Shown here piece after piece: positions 44,927 through 56,501 of a stretch of 64,000 bases of DNA. Location of the stretch: contig BQMF02000064.1 of the NCBI GenBank assembly GCA_027922465.2, forward strand, positions 1,116,001 to 1,180,000, in the 5' to 3' direction. This DNA is from Turritopsis dohrnii. Taxonomy: Eukaryota; Cnidaria; Hydrozoa; Anthoathecata; Oceaniidae. The translations under genes were made by a program, and so were the position numbers. Within the stretch, counting starts at the first letter, position 1, and every line of letters starts with the position of its first letter. A model generated the notes under the pieces. It was not told the origin of the DNA. It worked only from the letters and a program-made list of their open reading frames with translations, and did no database searches.

Positions 44927-45341
44927 TTATGTTGAAAAGAGAGGCTGCTTCTTGCATTTCACTCTAACCTGAAGAACCTTGTCTTTAGTAATCTCCACCT
45001 TATTGGAGCCACGATATCTCTTCGAAAATGTGATTTTTCGCCCCTCACCAGCACGATCTGTTTGGGAGGGGCCCGGACGAAAGGGCTTTCGCTTCGTATT
45101 CTTTAATCCTTTAAATAACTCCTCCGAACGTTGACGAGACTGTCTCCGAAATATGGAATTTTTCACCAAATAGATTATTATGTTCATCCTTCAAAATGTC
45201 CATTTTCTCACGTAATGTCTCTTTGACTTCCGTGTGGTCCTTAACCACAGCACCAAGGGCGTTAAAACGAGGATGATAGACTGCAGCTTGGAATGCCTGG
45301 GCAAGCAGCAGTATTCCTTTATCCAGATTTTTTGCCACCAT
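44927..45341 (-). pseudogene. DIRS-like gag-type region
   Basis: Minus-strand pieces MVAKNLDKGILLLAQAFQAA ... LREKMDILKDEHNNLFGEKF and, one frame over, RRQSRQRSEELFKGLKNTKR resemble the gag-like first protein of DIRS elements (coiled, basic). A frameshift near 45165 joins the two. Confidence 0.6.
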
Positions 45342-45601
45342 TGGCGGAGAAATCGAAACATCTTCATCGCCAGTTGCATTCTTTACATTCCTCTACAGCC
45401 TTCCACACTCTTGCGAGAGGACCCAAAGCATTACTGAATCTTCCATTGTTAAGTAAATGTCAATAAATGTAAAAACTACTGTAGATCGATGAAAAGACGC
45501 GATAAATAACAAGCAAAACCAATTGACACTGTAGATATATCTTGATAACGATATACACGTGTTCAAAACACAACTCTTCACTTCGCGTGCAAAGTTAAGA
45601 A

Positions 45602-45694
45602 AGAGGTCGTCCGTAACGGGGTTACCATCTTTATGCCAGAGGTAAAGGTTGGGAGAATTCAGTATTAGATCACGAAATTTTATGAAATAAAATT
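45602..45694. repeat. DIRS-like element, right inverted terminal repeat
   Basis: Inverted copy of 42901-42993; see that entry. Confidence 0.9.
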
Positions 45695-45881
45695 GCATTT
45701 TAGTATTTATTATTTATAAACATGAACCCGCATAAACGTAAACAAAGAATCTGGAGCCAAGGTGGTTGATGTTCAAGACGACATGAATCTGTCAATCATA
45801 AATCTGGAAATTCTATTTATTGTTGATTGCAACTGAAGTAAAGTTTCCCGATTGTAAATTTTTGCATCTAAAATCTAACCA

Positions 45882-46060
45882 CAGTGTAACCTCTAATAGC
45901 GAGCACTTCTAAGGAACCAACTCGAAATGGTCGTTGATTGGAGGTGGTCGCTGTGGGGAGGTTTACTTATGAGAGTTTGACTGTAACGAGACCAAAGTTT
46001 AGTGGTCCTTGATAGGTGGTGGTCGTTGGGCGGAGGTGGCCGCTATTAGAGGCTACACTG
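45882..46060. mobile_element. pogo/Tigger-like MITE, short copy
   Basis: The ends CAGTGTAACCTCTAATAGCG and CGCTATTAGAGGCTACACTG are near-perfect inverted repeats, followed by TA on the right. The interior has GGTCGTTGATTGGAGGTGGTCG repeats. The same family as 58306-58858; CAGTG(G/T)AACCTCTA termini with TA duplication are typical of Tc1/mariner-superfamily pogo/Tigger elements. Confidence 0.75.
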
Positions 46061-47671
46061 TAATCAAAACACAACATTGTAAAAGTTTATATCACGTAAG
46101 AATTTTAATGATCGATTCGAAATACCATCAAGCGTATTCTCAAACGGTATTTTCAGAAGAGTTTTCCCTGAGAAGAGTTTTCCCCTGAAAATTTCACCTT
46201 CGTTCAAAACCTGTTCAAAGTTGTCCTGCTTAATTGGATTTTATTAATGTCTCGCCTTCCAATTGCCTCTCTTGATTAATAAAAAGTTTTCTTAGAAAAT
46301 ACGAGGCTGGCTTACCACAAACAACGTAACAGTGGTAAGTGATTATAACCGAAACACTGGATTTGATGTCCTGTATTACAAAATTTTGATTTTTTTAGCG
46401 GTCTCGTGGAATGAAAGATGGAATGTTATGATTGAAATATAAAATGATCAAAAAACATACTTCATCAAAAATCATACTTCATCTAAAATTTACGACAAAA
46501 CATTCGACATGATGTCAACCCTAAACATTCGATACGACGTGAATGGTAACTATGACAACCAAAAAAGGATTGGTTTCTTTTATTACTCTTGATTTTCTTG
46601 ATTTTCCATCAACAGTCGTTTTATGAATGGAAGAAAATATTTCAAATACTCAAGGTTCTCTGCCACTTCATGTAGACCATGAAGCCATTTACCAAATTCT
46701 TTAATTTTTATTAAAACATTTCTCGAATGCAATTTTTCTGATATGACCATAGTTAGGGAAGTCAGACCATATTTGTTTTGAATTTGACTTTAAGCTCTTC
46801 AGTTTTACTGAAAGTTTTTACCTATGTAAAGATTCATAGTGTGAAAGCTGGTGATGTCTTCAAGCTAAGCAGAGCTCTTGGTCTCGCATCAATGGAAAAG
46901 TTGTTTTCATATTTTCGATCAGTTCTATGTTGATCCATGCATCCATGTTTTTTCATGCAGAGAATCCACCCCCGCAAGGGTTTTTACCACAACATTCATC
47001 ACGTGAAGTTTGACGTATGATACAGCTTAAGCATGAGCACAAACAGGTACCAACACGTGCAACTAACGTGACGCGTAGAAACAAAACAAAAAAACATTTA
47101 CACCTGTTCGTCCAATCGATGTTATCTATTGCGTTAGGCAAGGAGATGTTAGAATTTCCTTACTAGAAATGGTCTTTTAATCTTATGGTTAAAAATATTT
47201 TGTTTTCGTTTGACAAAACGAGACATTACGCAATGGTTTAACTCTTTTAACCCACACGGAAATAACAAGTCTTGACCACAAACTTTAACGGTCGTGTGTT
47301 GTTTGCCAAACCAAAAGTTAGTAAACGGCAAATTTTGAAGTTCAAACAACTTCTTGTCTGAAAGCATATTTTTTTAAAATCTTCAAGTTCTCACAAACCT
47401 CAGAGAAGGTGCAATGTCTGTCCTCTTCATTTGGCATCACAGTATTACTCCTTCTAGTTCGTAACCAAGAAGACCTCTGAAAATATACGCCTTATTTTAT
47501 CACAAGTAATTCTGTTGATGTTTATTCATTGTTTGACGTCATGACTCGTTATCGCTACAAGCGGTTGATATTGATGTTTTTGGCTAAGTTCCAAGTATCA
47601 AGTTCTACACTAAGCGCTTCAACAAGCAAAATGTCAACAAATGCAATGGTCGAAGTTCTGTGAATGACAGT
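46061..47671. other. Intergenic, no gene recognised
   Basis: AT-rich sequence with only short open stretches (up to 72 codons) lacking family resemblance. Nothing to annotate. Confidence 0.5.
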
Positions 47672-47784
47672 TCTCAGCGGCCGAAATCTTCGAAAAGTCA
47701 CTGCGATGAAGAGCATTTTTTATAGAAATATTGCGTATATTTCTATAGAAACGCATTGACTTTTTGACGATTTTGCTCACTGGG
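47672..47784. mobile_element. Palindromic MITE, copy B
   Basis: Shares GTCACTGCGATGAAGAGCAT and TTTCTATAGAAA with copies A, C and D. The ends are more diverged (CTCAGCGGCCGAAAT / TTTGCTCACTGGG). Confidence 0.7.
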
Positions 47785-48717
47785 TTTATTCCTCACAAAT
47801 GTAAGTAAATAAACTTGAACACCCTAATCCACCCGTTTCACACCGCCCTTTAATGGCGTTAATTTTCCTGACACATCATTAAAAGGATCGGTTTACCACT
47901 AGAAGGAATATTCTGCTTACGACATGAAAGGTAATTGTTTGGTAACTCATATCACCTAACCAAAAAATGTTCTACTTTTCCGTTGCGAAAAATTCAACTA
48001 CTGCAAGAAAACTGGATTGAAGGCGGTTCCCCAGTGAAAAGCAGAATATGTTAATGTAGAAATATTTTCTGCGATCTCAATATCACAATAAAAATTATCT
48101 TTCATAGAGCTTTTCCGTGACAAAGTTGTTCACTTAGTTGTTCATCAAGCGTTAGATACTTGTCAGTGAGTGTAACCTTGGAGTTTTGAAAAATAATGAC
48201 AAAATTGACTGTCAAACAATTTTTTTGTCATTGCTTATTGCAGTTTGTATGATGTAATGGAGCATGAGTGTATTCTACTGACCAGACCTCCCCTCACTAA
48301 GAGTTTATTGTGAAAAGTTTTATGGTTCAGCTATTCAGTTTCTGACAAAGTTTAATAACTCTACACCTTGAATTTTGTGTGAAAAAGATGTGCTGAGTTG
48401 AAGAAAATTCACCAAAAGTTGTTAATTAACAAAAATATTTGATCAATGTTTAAATGTAATAAGGTTGTCGTCAGGGTCATAAATATTTTTGCTTGAAAAT
48501 GTATTATCAATTAGCAGTTTCCTATAGTTCAATATCTCCAAAATACTTCATGTAACTACCATCATGCAATGCAATATTTACTTACTCTAGGATTTGCAGA
48601 ACCATTTTCCGTTGCGTCACCTATATACATCATATAATCACTAGGCTGCAACAAGTTTTATCTCCATAATATTTTATGTAACTTCCAACGAGAAAAAAAT
48701 CATTCAAATTACCTCAA

Positions 48718-48842
48718 TCTCAGTGGGCAAAATATTCAAAAAGTCACTGCGATGAAGAGCATTTTCAGTGATATAGTCTGCAAATTTCTATAGAAATGCA
48801 CTCCTTCGTAGTGATTTTTCAACAACTTTGCCCACTGGGATG
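48718..48842. mobile_element. Palindromic MITE, copy C (best preserved)
   Basis: The ends CTCAGTGGGCAAAAT and ACTTTGCCCACTGGGAT form inverted repeats. The interior GTCACTGCGATGAAGAGCAT pairs with CACTCCTTCGTAGTGA. Confidence 0.8.
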
Positions 48843-49771
48843 GAACAAAACTGATCTTCTCACAGCTGTTCAGAACGAGGCTTAAGGTAACCCCAAAACA
48901 AGTAATTATAGCATTGCATTGTGGTAGTTGTATTCGTATATTATGGAGATAATAACATTATAGAAACGATCAATATAAAATGTTTTATTTTGTTACTTTT
49001 GTTCTGGCAACCTCGGACCTAGGTATCCATGTTTAATTTTTTGACGAATCATAATGTTGAAATGTACAAGTGACAAAATAATACATTCGATTTGTTTCTA
49101 TTTTTATTTCTTTTTTCAAAAATGTTCAAATCTATAAAAACTAAAGAATTTCATCGAACGAAATTTTAGTAAATAAAAAAACCAACTAAATAACCGTTAA
49201 AAATACGAGAAAAAAAAATATATAACTTAAAAAAAAATGAATTCCAAGATCTGTTTTTTTAAAAAAAAAAATAAAAAAATTACATAACATCAAAAAATAA
49301 AAGTCAAATTTCTAGACCTTCAAAAGATTCATATAACATTATCACTAAACAATAATGTCAAACCAGTGAAAGAAGACTGAACATTAAATATTTGAAAATA
49401 TTTGGACTGAATAAAACACTTCAGGCTGATAAAAACTTGATAAGAATTTCATGCGGTGTAACAAAAAAAAAAAACTTTCTCTCACCTTACGCAATCGCAG
49501 CAATATAAACCACTTAAATTCGAGTGGTACTTTGCAAACACAACGAAAATATCATTATACAAAGATCAGCTGCGAATCCTTATTAATTAATGTTTTTTTA
49601 TGTGAAAATAACTTACTTCTTAAATGTGTTTTGTTTTTCCTATATGTTTTTTCCTAAAACTCGTCAATATATAATTTTTCTTTTTTAGTGACTTAAAAAC
49701 ACCATTATATTACGTACACTATATATATAAAAAAGATAATATGCTAGTTTTCTTTCTTTTTTAGTAGCATA
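48843..49771. other. 3' flank of the Sox gene, no other gene
   Basis: Very AT-rich with many A and T runs. It probably holds the 3' UTR of the minus-strand Sox gene. No open frame of interest. Confidence 0.4.
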
Positions 49772-51934
49772 TCAAATGCTTGGGATAAAATGTTCAAAAT
49801 TTGCTGCCATCATCATATTATTATTTTGGTTCATCTCACTCGGATAAGAATAGAAATCATAAAAATTATGACGGAGATAAACAGGTTGACACGTGTTTTG
49901 GTTATATTGGAGGTGTGATGTGTCGTTGACATGCGTGTTAAAATCATAGTTCATTAGGTACTCTTTGTTTGGATATATACCGTGAGTCGGTTGTTGATGA
50001 TTTGATTTCAAAGCATGAACATCATAATACTCGTTGGAATAACCCATTTGGTCAAACGTGAAAACGTCGTGATTTATTTGTGTAGGGCTAATCTCCGGAG
50101 TAGGGGGGAAACTCTGCATACCATTCATACCGGAGTTGATAGGTGTGTTAAAGTGCGGCTCTTTGTAACATGATACCGGACTTAAATCGGGTGTCAACAG
50201 TTGACATGATGGGTTGTAAACATGACTGTATCTTGAATCTTCTACTTTCTGTTGACTATTTTCTTTAAAAATTGGATAGGAATACTGGTCGCATCCAACT
50301 TTTATTTCATAAGGGTTTATCTGTTGATCCAGTTGATTTTCAGTAGAGTAGGTGTGCTTATCGATATGGTTGAAATTTGATATTGATTTCATTTCAGATG
50401 AAGGTTTTCCGTCCAGCGGAGACTTTTCTTTCATTTCGCTTTCGTTTCCATGGGAAACCTTGGCGTTTAAAACGTCATGTGTCGGTTTTGATTTACGTTT
50501 ATCGTTACTGTCGTTATCTTTTTTCACGTCATTGTGTTTGATTCCTGTATGGGGTTCGCTGCTTTCAGTCTTCTTCTGTGTTCGTTTACCTTGTCCTTTT
50601 CGACGCGGCTGATACTTATAGTCTGGGTAAATTTCGGTGTGTAACAGTCGGATGCGCTCTGCTTCGTCAATGTAAGGCTGACGTTCTGCTGGCGACAAAC
50701 CCTTCCATTTTTTACCTTCAAAATGGTGATTTTATTTTAAAAACAAATAAGTTTCAGATGCAACATATTACAAAAAAAACCCTTGATGCTGGGACAGTAT
50801 TAAAAAGATTTTTAACTTTTTATGAATTCATGAAAAATTTGTAAAATGAAACCAACATTTCACGTTTGGGATAAGCATAAAAATTGCTACTGACAATGGC
50901 CACACGGAATTCGAACATAAATAATAAAATTATGCAAATTAATGTTAAAAGCGCTAACCACTGATTGGTAGGCGGATCTTTCTTTCATTCGATTCAGAAA
51001 ACAAAATGTTTTTTTTTCTTTTACAAGACTCAACAAAACCAAGTACAGTGTAATTTTGGATTTAAGTCTTGCTTGTCTCGAAAATTTTGACAGAATAATT
51101 ATTTACTGAATAATAACTTTCGAGGTTAATGCTAGAAAATCATTTTGTAACCATGGAAATATTTTGATCTCTTGATTGGTTTTTCAGAGGTGCGCTATCA
51201 TGTTAACATATGATTTGTCAGTTTCGATAATGTTTGTTATCGATTTATCTTAACTGGAAAATTGAAGAAAACTTGATCTGAGTGTTACAAAAAAATATTT
51301 GGATTGTGAATCACACTTGACACCAAAGTGTTATATTTTCTAGGTGATAGATTTCAAGTTGTCTGTCATACTTAAAAATGATGAATTTTCGATCCCAGTG
51401 TGCAAAATCGTCAAAGAGTCACTCCAACGAAGAGCATTTTTATTGAAATTATGTGCGTATTTCTATAGAAATGCACTCCTTCGCAGAGATTTTTTAAGAA
51501 CTGTGCCGGCTGAGATATTTCTCTTCTTAATAGATTATTACATCAGCAGTAGAAAGCGAAAGATCACAAATAAAACTTTTCAAAGAAATAATAAAAAAAA
51601 ACTAGACAGAAACCATTCATTCAATCAAACAATTACCTAAGATTTTGCTGAGGTCAGCATTATGTAGTTCAGGGTTTTCCTCGGCTACTCGTTTCCTTTC
51701 TAAATGAGAGAATACCATAAAACAGTTCAGCGGTCGTCTGATGCGATCAAAGGAGATGTTAGCCGGTTTTATGTATCCGCCATATTTTCTCTGGACGAAT
51801 TTTGTTGATTCTCGATCTATATACTTGAATGTACCATTTGGTGACAAAGCATTTTTGACATGTGTGGTATCATTGGACGCTCGTAATAGTTGCTTCAGCG
51901 TGTGGTAGTCTGCTTGTGGGTTTAAAAACGACAT
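49772..51934 (-). CDS. Sox-family HMG-box transcription factor (group E/F-like)
   Basis: Two exons, 51637-51934 and 49772-50715, joined by GTAATT...TTTTGAAG, give 413 aa. The HMG box (about residues 64-140) reads [39 protein letters not shown] and [20 protein letters not shown]. The intron lies inside the box after LSKILG, a position known from vertebrate SoxF genes. YKYQPRRK is also SoxE-like, so E versus F is left open. The box binds the minor groove of DNA and bends it. The rest is Ser/Asn/Gln/Tyr-rich, typical of a transactivation region. The signature normally RPMNAFMVW is RPLNCFMVF here, an unusual change, while the FM wedge is kept. A 64-nt intron is predicted in the 5' UTR (51977-52040). 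The coding intron contains a MITE copy. Confidence 0.9.
51392..51516. mobile_element. Palindromic MITE, copy D, in the Sox intron
   Basis: Starts ATCCCAGTGTGCAAAATCGT and contains AACGAAGAGCATTTTTATTG and TTTCTATAGAAATGCACTCC TTCGCAG, ending near GCCGGCTGAGAT. Same family as copies A-C. Confidence 0.75.
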
Positions 51935-51976
51935 TTTTTTATTTTGTCATGAATGGCTATGATGAGTTGTTGTGAT

Positions 51977-52040
51977 CTGAAAAAACGTTAAAAAAAACGA
52001 ATAGAAACATTTCCTTGTGTTTCTCGTTTGATGGACTTAC
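51977..52040 (-). other. Predicted 64-nt intron in the Sox 5' UTR
   Basis: On the minus strand, donor GTAAGT at 52040 and a T-rich acceptor TTTTTTCAG at 51977 lie 43 nt upstream of the Sox ATG. Good splice signals, non-coding context. Confidence 0.45.
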
Positions 52041-52099
52041 ATCGATCATAAAAAGATCGCTTCCAAAAAGCATTTACACTATTGTCGATCAGTTTTCAT

Positions 52100-54184
52100 G
52101 TTTATGTATCCGTGTTTTATTGAAATGATTTCTTAGCTTATTTTTTAACAAGTATTTTGAAAAATATATTAATACAAATGAGTTTTAATAATAAAAAAAA
52201 TTGCACGATTTTACCTCGAAGCTTGTTCATCGTATCAGGAACGTACGATCAATAAAAGTATCAGCTCCTATTCTTTTCGTAACTATCATACTTCAGTAAC
52301 AGCCACATGCTTTGAACACGACACGTTCGCTCGCTGCAATAACACGTCAATAATGCTTTGCAAATAGAGATCGCTTTTCTATAAATATAACGGTTTCTAT
52401 GACGTCATGTTTTACAACAACCAATCATTACTCTTTAGAGCTAAAAAAGATAAATAGAATGTTTTGAATGTTTAAATTTGAATTTTTAACAGTTCATAAA
52501 CATGGGTATATTAGGGAGATAAAAGTTTGTTATGGAGATTGAAGTATCGGTTTACATTGCGTGTAAACAAGCATCTCTTATGTGTGATTAATCCTGAAAA
52601 CTCGCCGGTGTCATGGAGTGCAAGAATTTTGTTGACTTTCATATTTATGCACGTGATCTTTTATGACGTAATTGTTATGATTGGGAAATTTTTGTTTACT
52701 CTCACAGACAACAACATTTCCCGAAATAAACTTAGTTGCGTGATGTATAAAAGTGAACATCCTGACTTTCCCCCGTTAAAATAATTCAAAATACAAGCGA
52801 ATTTGCCATCTAATTCTTTGCAATGAATCATTTGAGGAATTCCTCAAAAACTTTTACCATAATAACATAATAACTTCAGCCTAAGAATTTGTAAAACCAC
52901 AAGTGTTTTTGAACTCTGTACTTTGATATATGTAACGCAAACTTACGCAAATTTTTTCCCCAGTATAAACCACACTTTGGCGGAACTAAATGTAATTGCT
53001 TGCAAGGACAAATCTCATGTTGTGTTTATACCTAACCTTTAATGACGTCACAGAATCTTCTGCAAAGATTTACAAATTGGAAAAAAAAAATTATCTGAGA
53101 CGATTTTTCATACAATATTGGTTAATGAAGCTGGTATTTATATGACCCAAATAAATTTTCAGTACAGCCAACTATTTTAAAAGCGGTAGCTTGTTTTTAT
53201 GTACTTCAAAGTCCAAATCAAGTTCAAATTTCACTCTTCATCTGTTATCCTCGACGATTGAACTGCTATATGAAACTTAGAATAACTAGCCTAAAGAAGT
53301 TGGTTTTTGGAAGTTTAGAGAGACGTTCTACCTGGTTTAACAGAGTTCGATTGAAAAATGATACTTTACATTTTTAAATATGTAAATAGCTAAAGAATTA
53401 ATTAAGAACAAATAAATATACAATTTCCAAGTTTAGTAATTGTTTGTTTTTCAGAGAACTGTCGAGTTTTCTGTATCCTCTGTGAAAAAGTCTCAAAACT
53501 CAATGTTACTGAAATTGGTATAATCACAATCATTCATTCAGTGTTTCATTACTGCCAAGGCACCTTGACGTCAAAATATGAACTTCACGTGAGAACATCA
53601 AAGATCATTCATTGCGTAAAGCAGCCTGAACATTGTCATCTAACATATCTGACGCAAGTCCGATTGGATGAAAAAATAACACGTGCTAAGGTCATGGCGT
53701 GAGTAAGTTTCCGATAGCTCCAATCCAACCCACCTGCTAAACCTGATTTAACCTATTCGACCTGTCAAAGCAAGCTTAAGTTACTAGTTCAACAGAATTA
53801 GCTTTTTCCTCCATCAGCAGCAGTATCGCACGACATCGTCAGATTGTTTACTCTTTAAACTGCGTGATATTGATATCGAGTTTACTGGATTCAAAGTTCA
53901 CTTGATTTAATCGAGCTTTGTTTTCGTGGCAATTTTCATATAATTTTTAAGCATCATACGTGTTTACCAGTTTGTGTAGACATCTTTATTTTTCCTTGTG
54001 GTGTCAAATTGTGAATAGGCCACTTGTTACGTCAGCCTCCTAACCCATGTGGTAGATGTAAAAGAAAAAAATATACGTAACCGCAGAAATCGCAAAACTG
54101 TCAAAGTTTTTGCTTAATACCAATATTGGTTGTGCTCTGTGTTGCGAATGAAGATCTTATGGCAATTATTGAAATAAGAGATGA
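52100..54184. other. Upstream region of the Sox gene, no gene recognised
   Basis: A TATA-like TATATTTATAG on the minus strand near 52380-52392 is a possible Sox promoter element. Beyond that, AT-rich sequence with one open stretch of 85 codons (52527-52784) lacking family resemblance. Nothing else seen. Confidence 0.35.
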
Positions 54185-54190
54185 ATAACT

Positions 54191-54996
54191 TATGGAACGC
54201 CGTTTTGGACTTTAATACTTTCTGAAATAGTACTTTCTATACACAAAGTAATACTTTCTTTTTCGTCAAATATTACTATCTTTATACATACTTTTTAGAC
54301 ACAAAATAATACTTTCTGCATAAAATTTAATACTTTCTTTTAATAAGACTTTTTATACTCCTGTAAGACTTAAGTTAGTCACGTGACTGGTCCAATCACC
54401 TTTTTAAAATCGCCTGGATCATTCAAATGCAATTTGGTTATATGCAAATTCCAGCGCCAAAATAAAATGGCAGATCTACTATTGGATAATCTATCAGAAT
54501 TTCTCGAAGCGTTGTCTACAACTTTAGATAAATTAGAGGTGGAAGAGGAGGAGGAGGAGAAGGAACCTCCAGATGAATGATCTCCTCTGAGGAAAAATTG
54601 CTTTAACTTATCATCTACCTTTACTTCATCATCATGTGCCTCAACAGAAGTTGTCTGATGAGTTGAAGCACAAACAACTTCTTTCGCGGCGTTTGTCAAT
54701 GATTTCACGAGATCTTTAGATGAGGAAGCCATTTTGTTTAAAACAATCTCTCCATTGTTTGTTTGGATAATTGAGACAGACCTGAGCTAGACTCCCAAAA
54801 AATGATCGTTACCATGGGAACGAGGTTCACTCCTCAGACCAGAAAAAATATTATTTCACACGTAGCTACAAAGTATTATTATGAATAGAAAGTACAATTT
54901 TGTGAAAAAAAGTATTATTTCTTAGCAAAAGTATCATTTTGTAGAGAAAGTATTATTTTGCGTAGAAAGTATTAAAGTCCAAAACGGCGTTCCATA
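54191..54996. mobile_element. Inverted-repeat DNA element with 6-bp target duplication
   Basis: The termini TATGGAACGCCGTTTTGGAC (54191) and GTCCAAAACGGCGTTCCATA (ending 54996) are perfect inverted repeats that extend through TTTAATACTTTCT. They are flanked by ATAACT on both sides (54185-54190, 54997-55002). Each end carries a subterminal array of AATACTTTCT-like motifs over about 150 bp, perhaps transposase-binding sites. The centre holds a 117-codon minus-strand frame but no transposase. Superfamily not assigned. Confidence 0.85.
54379..54732 (-). CDS. ORF of unknown function inside the inverted-repeat element
   Basis: A 117-aa frame starting MASSSKDLVKSLTNAAKEVV, with a Ser-rich middle and ending DPGDFKKVIGPVT. 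Its start context is A-rich (AAAATGGCT) and it lies between the subterminal repeats. It could be a captured first exon of a host gene or a small element-encoded protein. No family recognised. The complementary frame is acidic and looks like a shadow. Confidence 0.35.
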   Translation of the reverse strand: MASSSKDLVKSLTNAAKEVVCASTHQTTSVEAHDDEVKVDDKLKQFFLRGDHSSGGSFSSSSSSTSNLSKVVDNASRNSDRLSNSRSAILFWRWNLHITKLHLNDPGDFKKVIGPVT

Positions 54997-55130
54997 ATAA
55001 CTAGTTGCGCGAAATTTCACCATATGATGTCATAATCAACAGAAAGTGAAAGAAACAAGAACACAGTTTTGTTTCTTATGTCTTTATGGCATTTTCCAGC
55101 AGATAATCCAAAAAATGTCTAAAAAACGCT

Positions 55131-55624
55131 ATACCGTAATGCATCGATTAAACGCCCCCCTTCTTTTAAACGCCCCCTCGAATAGACGCCCCCCCCCCCT
55201 TTTCAGGAGATTTTTAAATAAACGCCCCCCTCTATTAGACGCCCCCTCGAATAGACGCCCCTCTCTAGAGAGGGGCGTTTATTAGAGACACACTAATTAA
55301 GGCATGTAGAACTACTACATTGCATTGTTTCAGCCTCAATGTTTTCATTTTGTATAAAAATATGGAAATTTGCGATAGACGCCTTTCTTTTTAAATTTTA
55401 AACTAACAGTTGGAAAGTTTGTCTTTATTGACGATGATCTTGAAGTTTAATTTTGTATATTTTTTATCGATGTTTATATTTAGTTTATATTTACGAAAAA
55501 GAAGAGTTTCACAAAAATTCAATAGACGCCCCCCTCTTTTAAACGCCCCCCTCGAATAGACGCCCCCTAAAAATTCAAAAAATTTAATAAACGCCCCGGG
55601 CGTCTAATCGAAGCATTACGGTAT
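55131..55624. mobile_element. MITE with ATACCGTAATGC termini and GC-rich CGCCCCC repeats
   Basis: The left end ATACCGTAATGCATCGATTA and right end TAATCGAAGCATTACGGTAT are inverted repeats with one mismatch. Next to both ends are repeats of (T/C)GAATAGACGCCCCC / AAACGCCCCC, oriented alike on the left and closing with GGGCGTCTAATCG on the right. No coding capacity. Confidence 0.8.
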
Positions 55625-56249
55625 CTAATTTTCAAAATTATTCATGAAACAAAATTTTTGTTGTTGTTGTTGTTGTTTATTGTCAAGTTTTAATCGTGTA
55701 TGACAAAAATTACGTGACATTTCACAATTTTGAAAATGTAATTGGGAATTTTGGCGAAACTTAATTTTTAATGAGAAGTTCTCGGTAAAATTCTCGGTTA
55801 AATTTACGACTTTTGTTTAGATGAGAAATACCAAGGTGAAATTTCCTCTCCGAACACGGAGTGATGATAAGTTGATATCATTCGAAGCACGTTCCATGCC
55901 TGCAACCTTTCAAATTTTATAATTATCAAAATATGTGTAAATTCTTGTTAAAATGTATATTATAAGAATATGCAACATATACAAAGATAAGTATCAGAAT
56001 CGGAATTTCGGATTTATAGTTCGATAATGTAATTCGGGAAACCTTCATAAATTTCCTTTCAGAGTGATTGAACTCGATTATATCGATATCATCTCGATCA
56101 TCTCATAAGACAATAAGAAATTTCCTCACACGAATTTGTTGACTAAAACATCTGAATCTGTTAAACTTACGACGATCATTTTTTGCAACAAAGTGTAGTA
56201 AAGTATAAATAAAAAAAAAACAAAAAAAAAAAACAACCTTATTTCTTAA

Positions 56250-56501
56250 AAGTTGCTAAGTCAAGTGGTTTGTGTTAGTGCAACTGAATCACAAGAGTAC
56301 AACTTAAACAAAGGCATCCGAGCAAAGTTTTTTTATGGGATGAAGTCGTTGCCTAAAACTACTGGCAATTACAATTACTTTACAAAATCAAAGGAAGGTC
56401 ATCCACTTCTGTGGCTCGAATTAGACTTGATCAAAACAATTTTGTCCGCAATAAATGCAGTTTCGAACTCACTGTTTCCTGCCTTTTGGTATACAGACTG
56501 A
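56250..56501 (+). pseudogene. Possible orphan exon, discoidin/F-type-lectin-like
   Basis: After a T-rich tract and AAAAG, the frame reads VCVSATESQEYNLNKGIRAK ... GHPLLWLELDLIKTILSAI, then stops. The 'hPLLWLELDL.kt' run recalls the WLQVDLG strand of discoidin or F-type lectins. No partner exon or start was found. It may be a relic. Confidence 0.25.

Larger units (their letters stand above)
42901..45694 (-). mobile_element. DIRS-like tyrosine-recombinase retrotransposon, decayed
   Basis: Bounded by inverted terminal repeats of about 93 bp (42901-42993 and 45602-45694, core GATGGTAACCCCGTTACGGA). On the minus strand the order is a gag-like region (about 45341-44927), reverse transcriptase (about 44760-44400, with KLDLKDVYF, RKYLRFLWEG and YQDDML), an RNase H-like remnant, then a tyrosine recombinase (about 44010-43010). 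DIRS elements replicate through RNA but integrate with a tyrosine recombinase and have inverted termini, as here. At 2.8 kb it is shorter than full-length elements (commonly 5-6 kb) and has several frameshifts, so it is inactive. Confidence 0.88.

Noticed and set aside
52527..52784. 85-codon frame upstream of the Sox gene
   Set aside because: No family resemblance, no Kozak or splice support; AT-rich chance frame.
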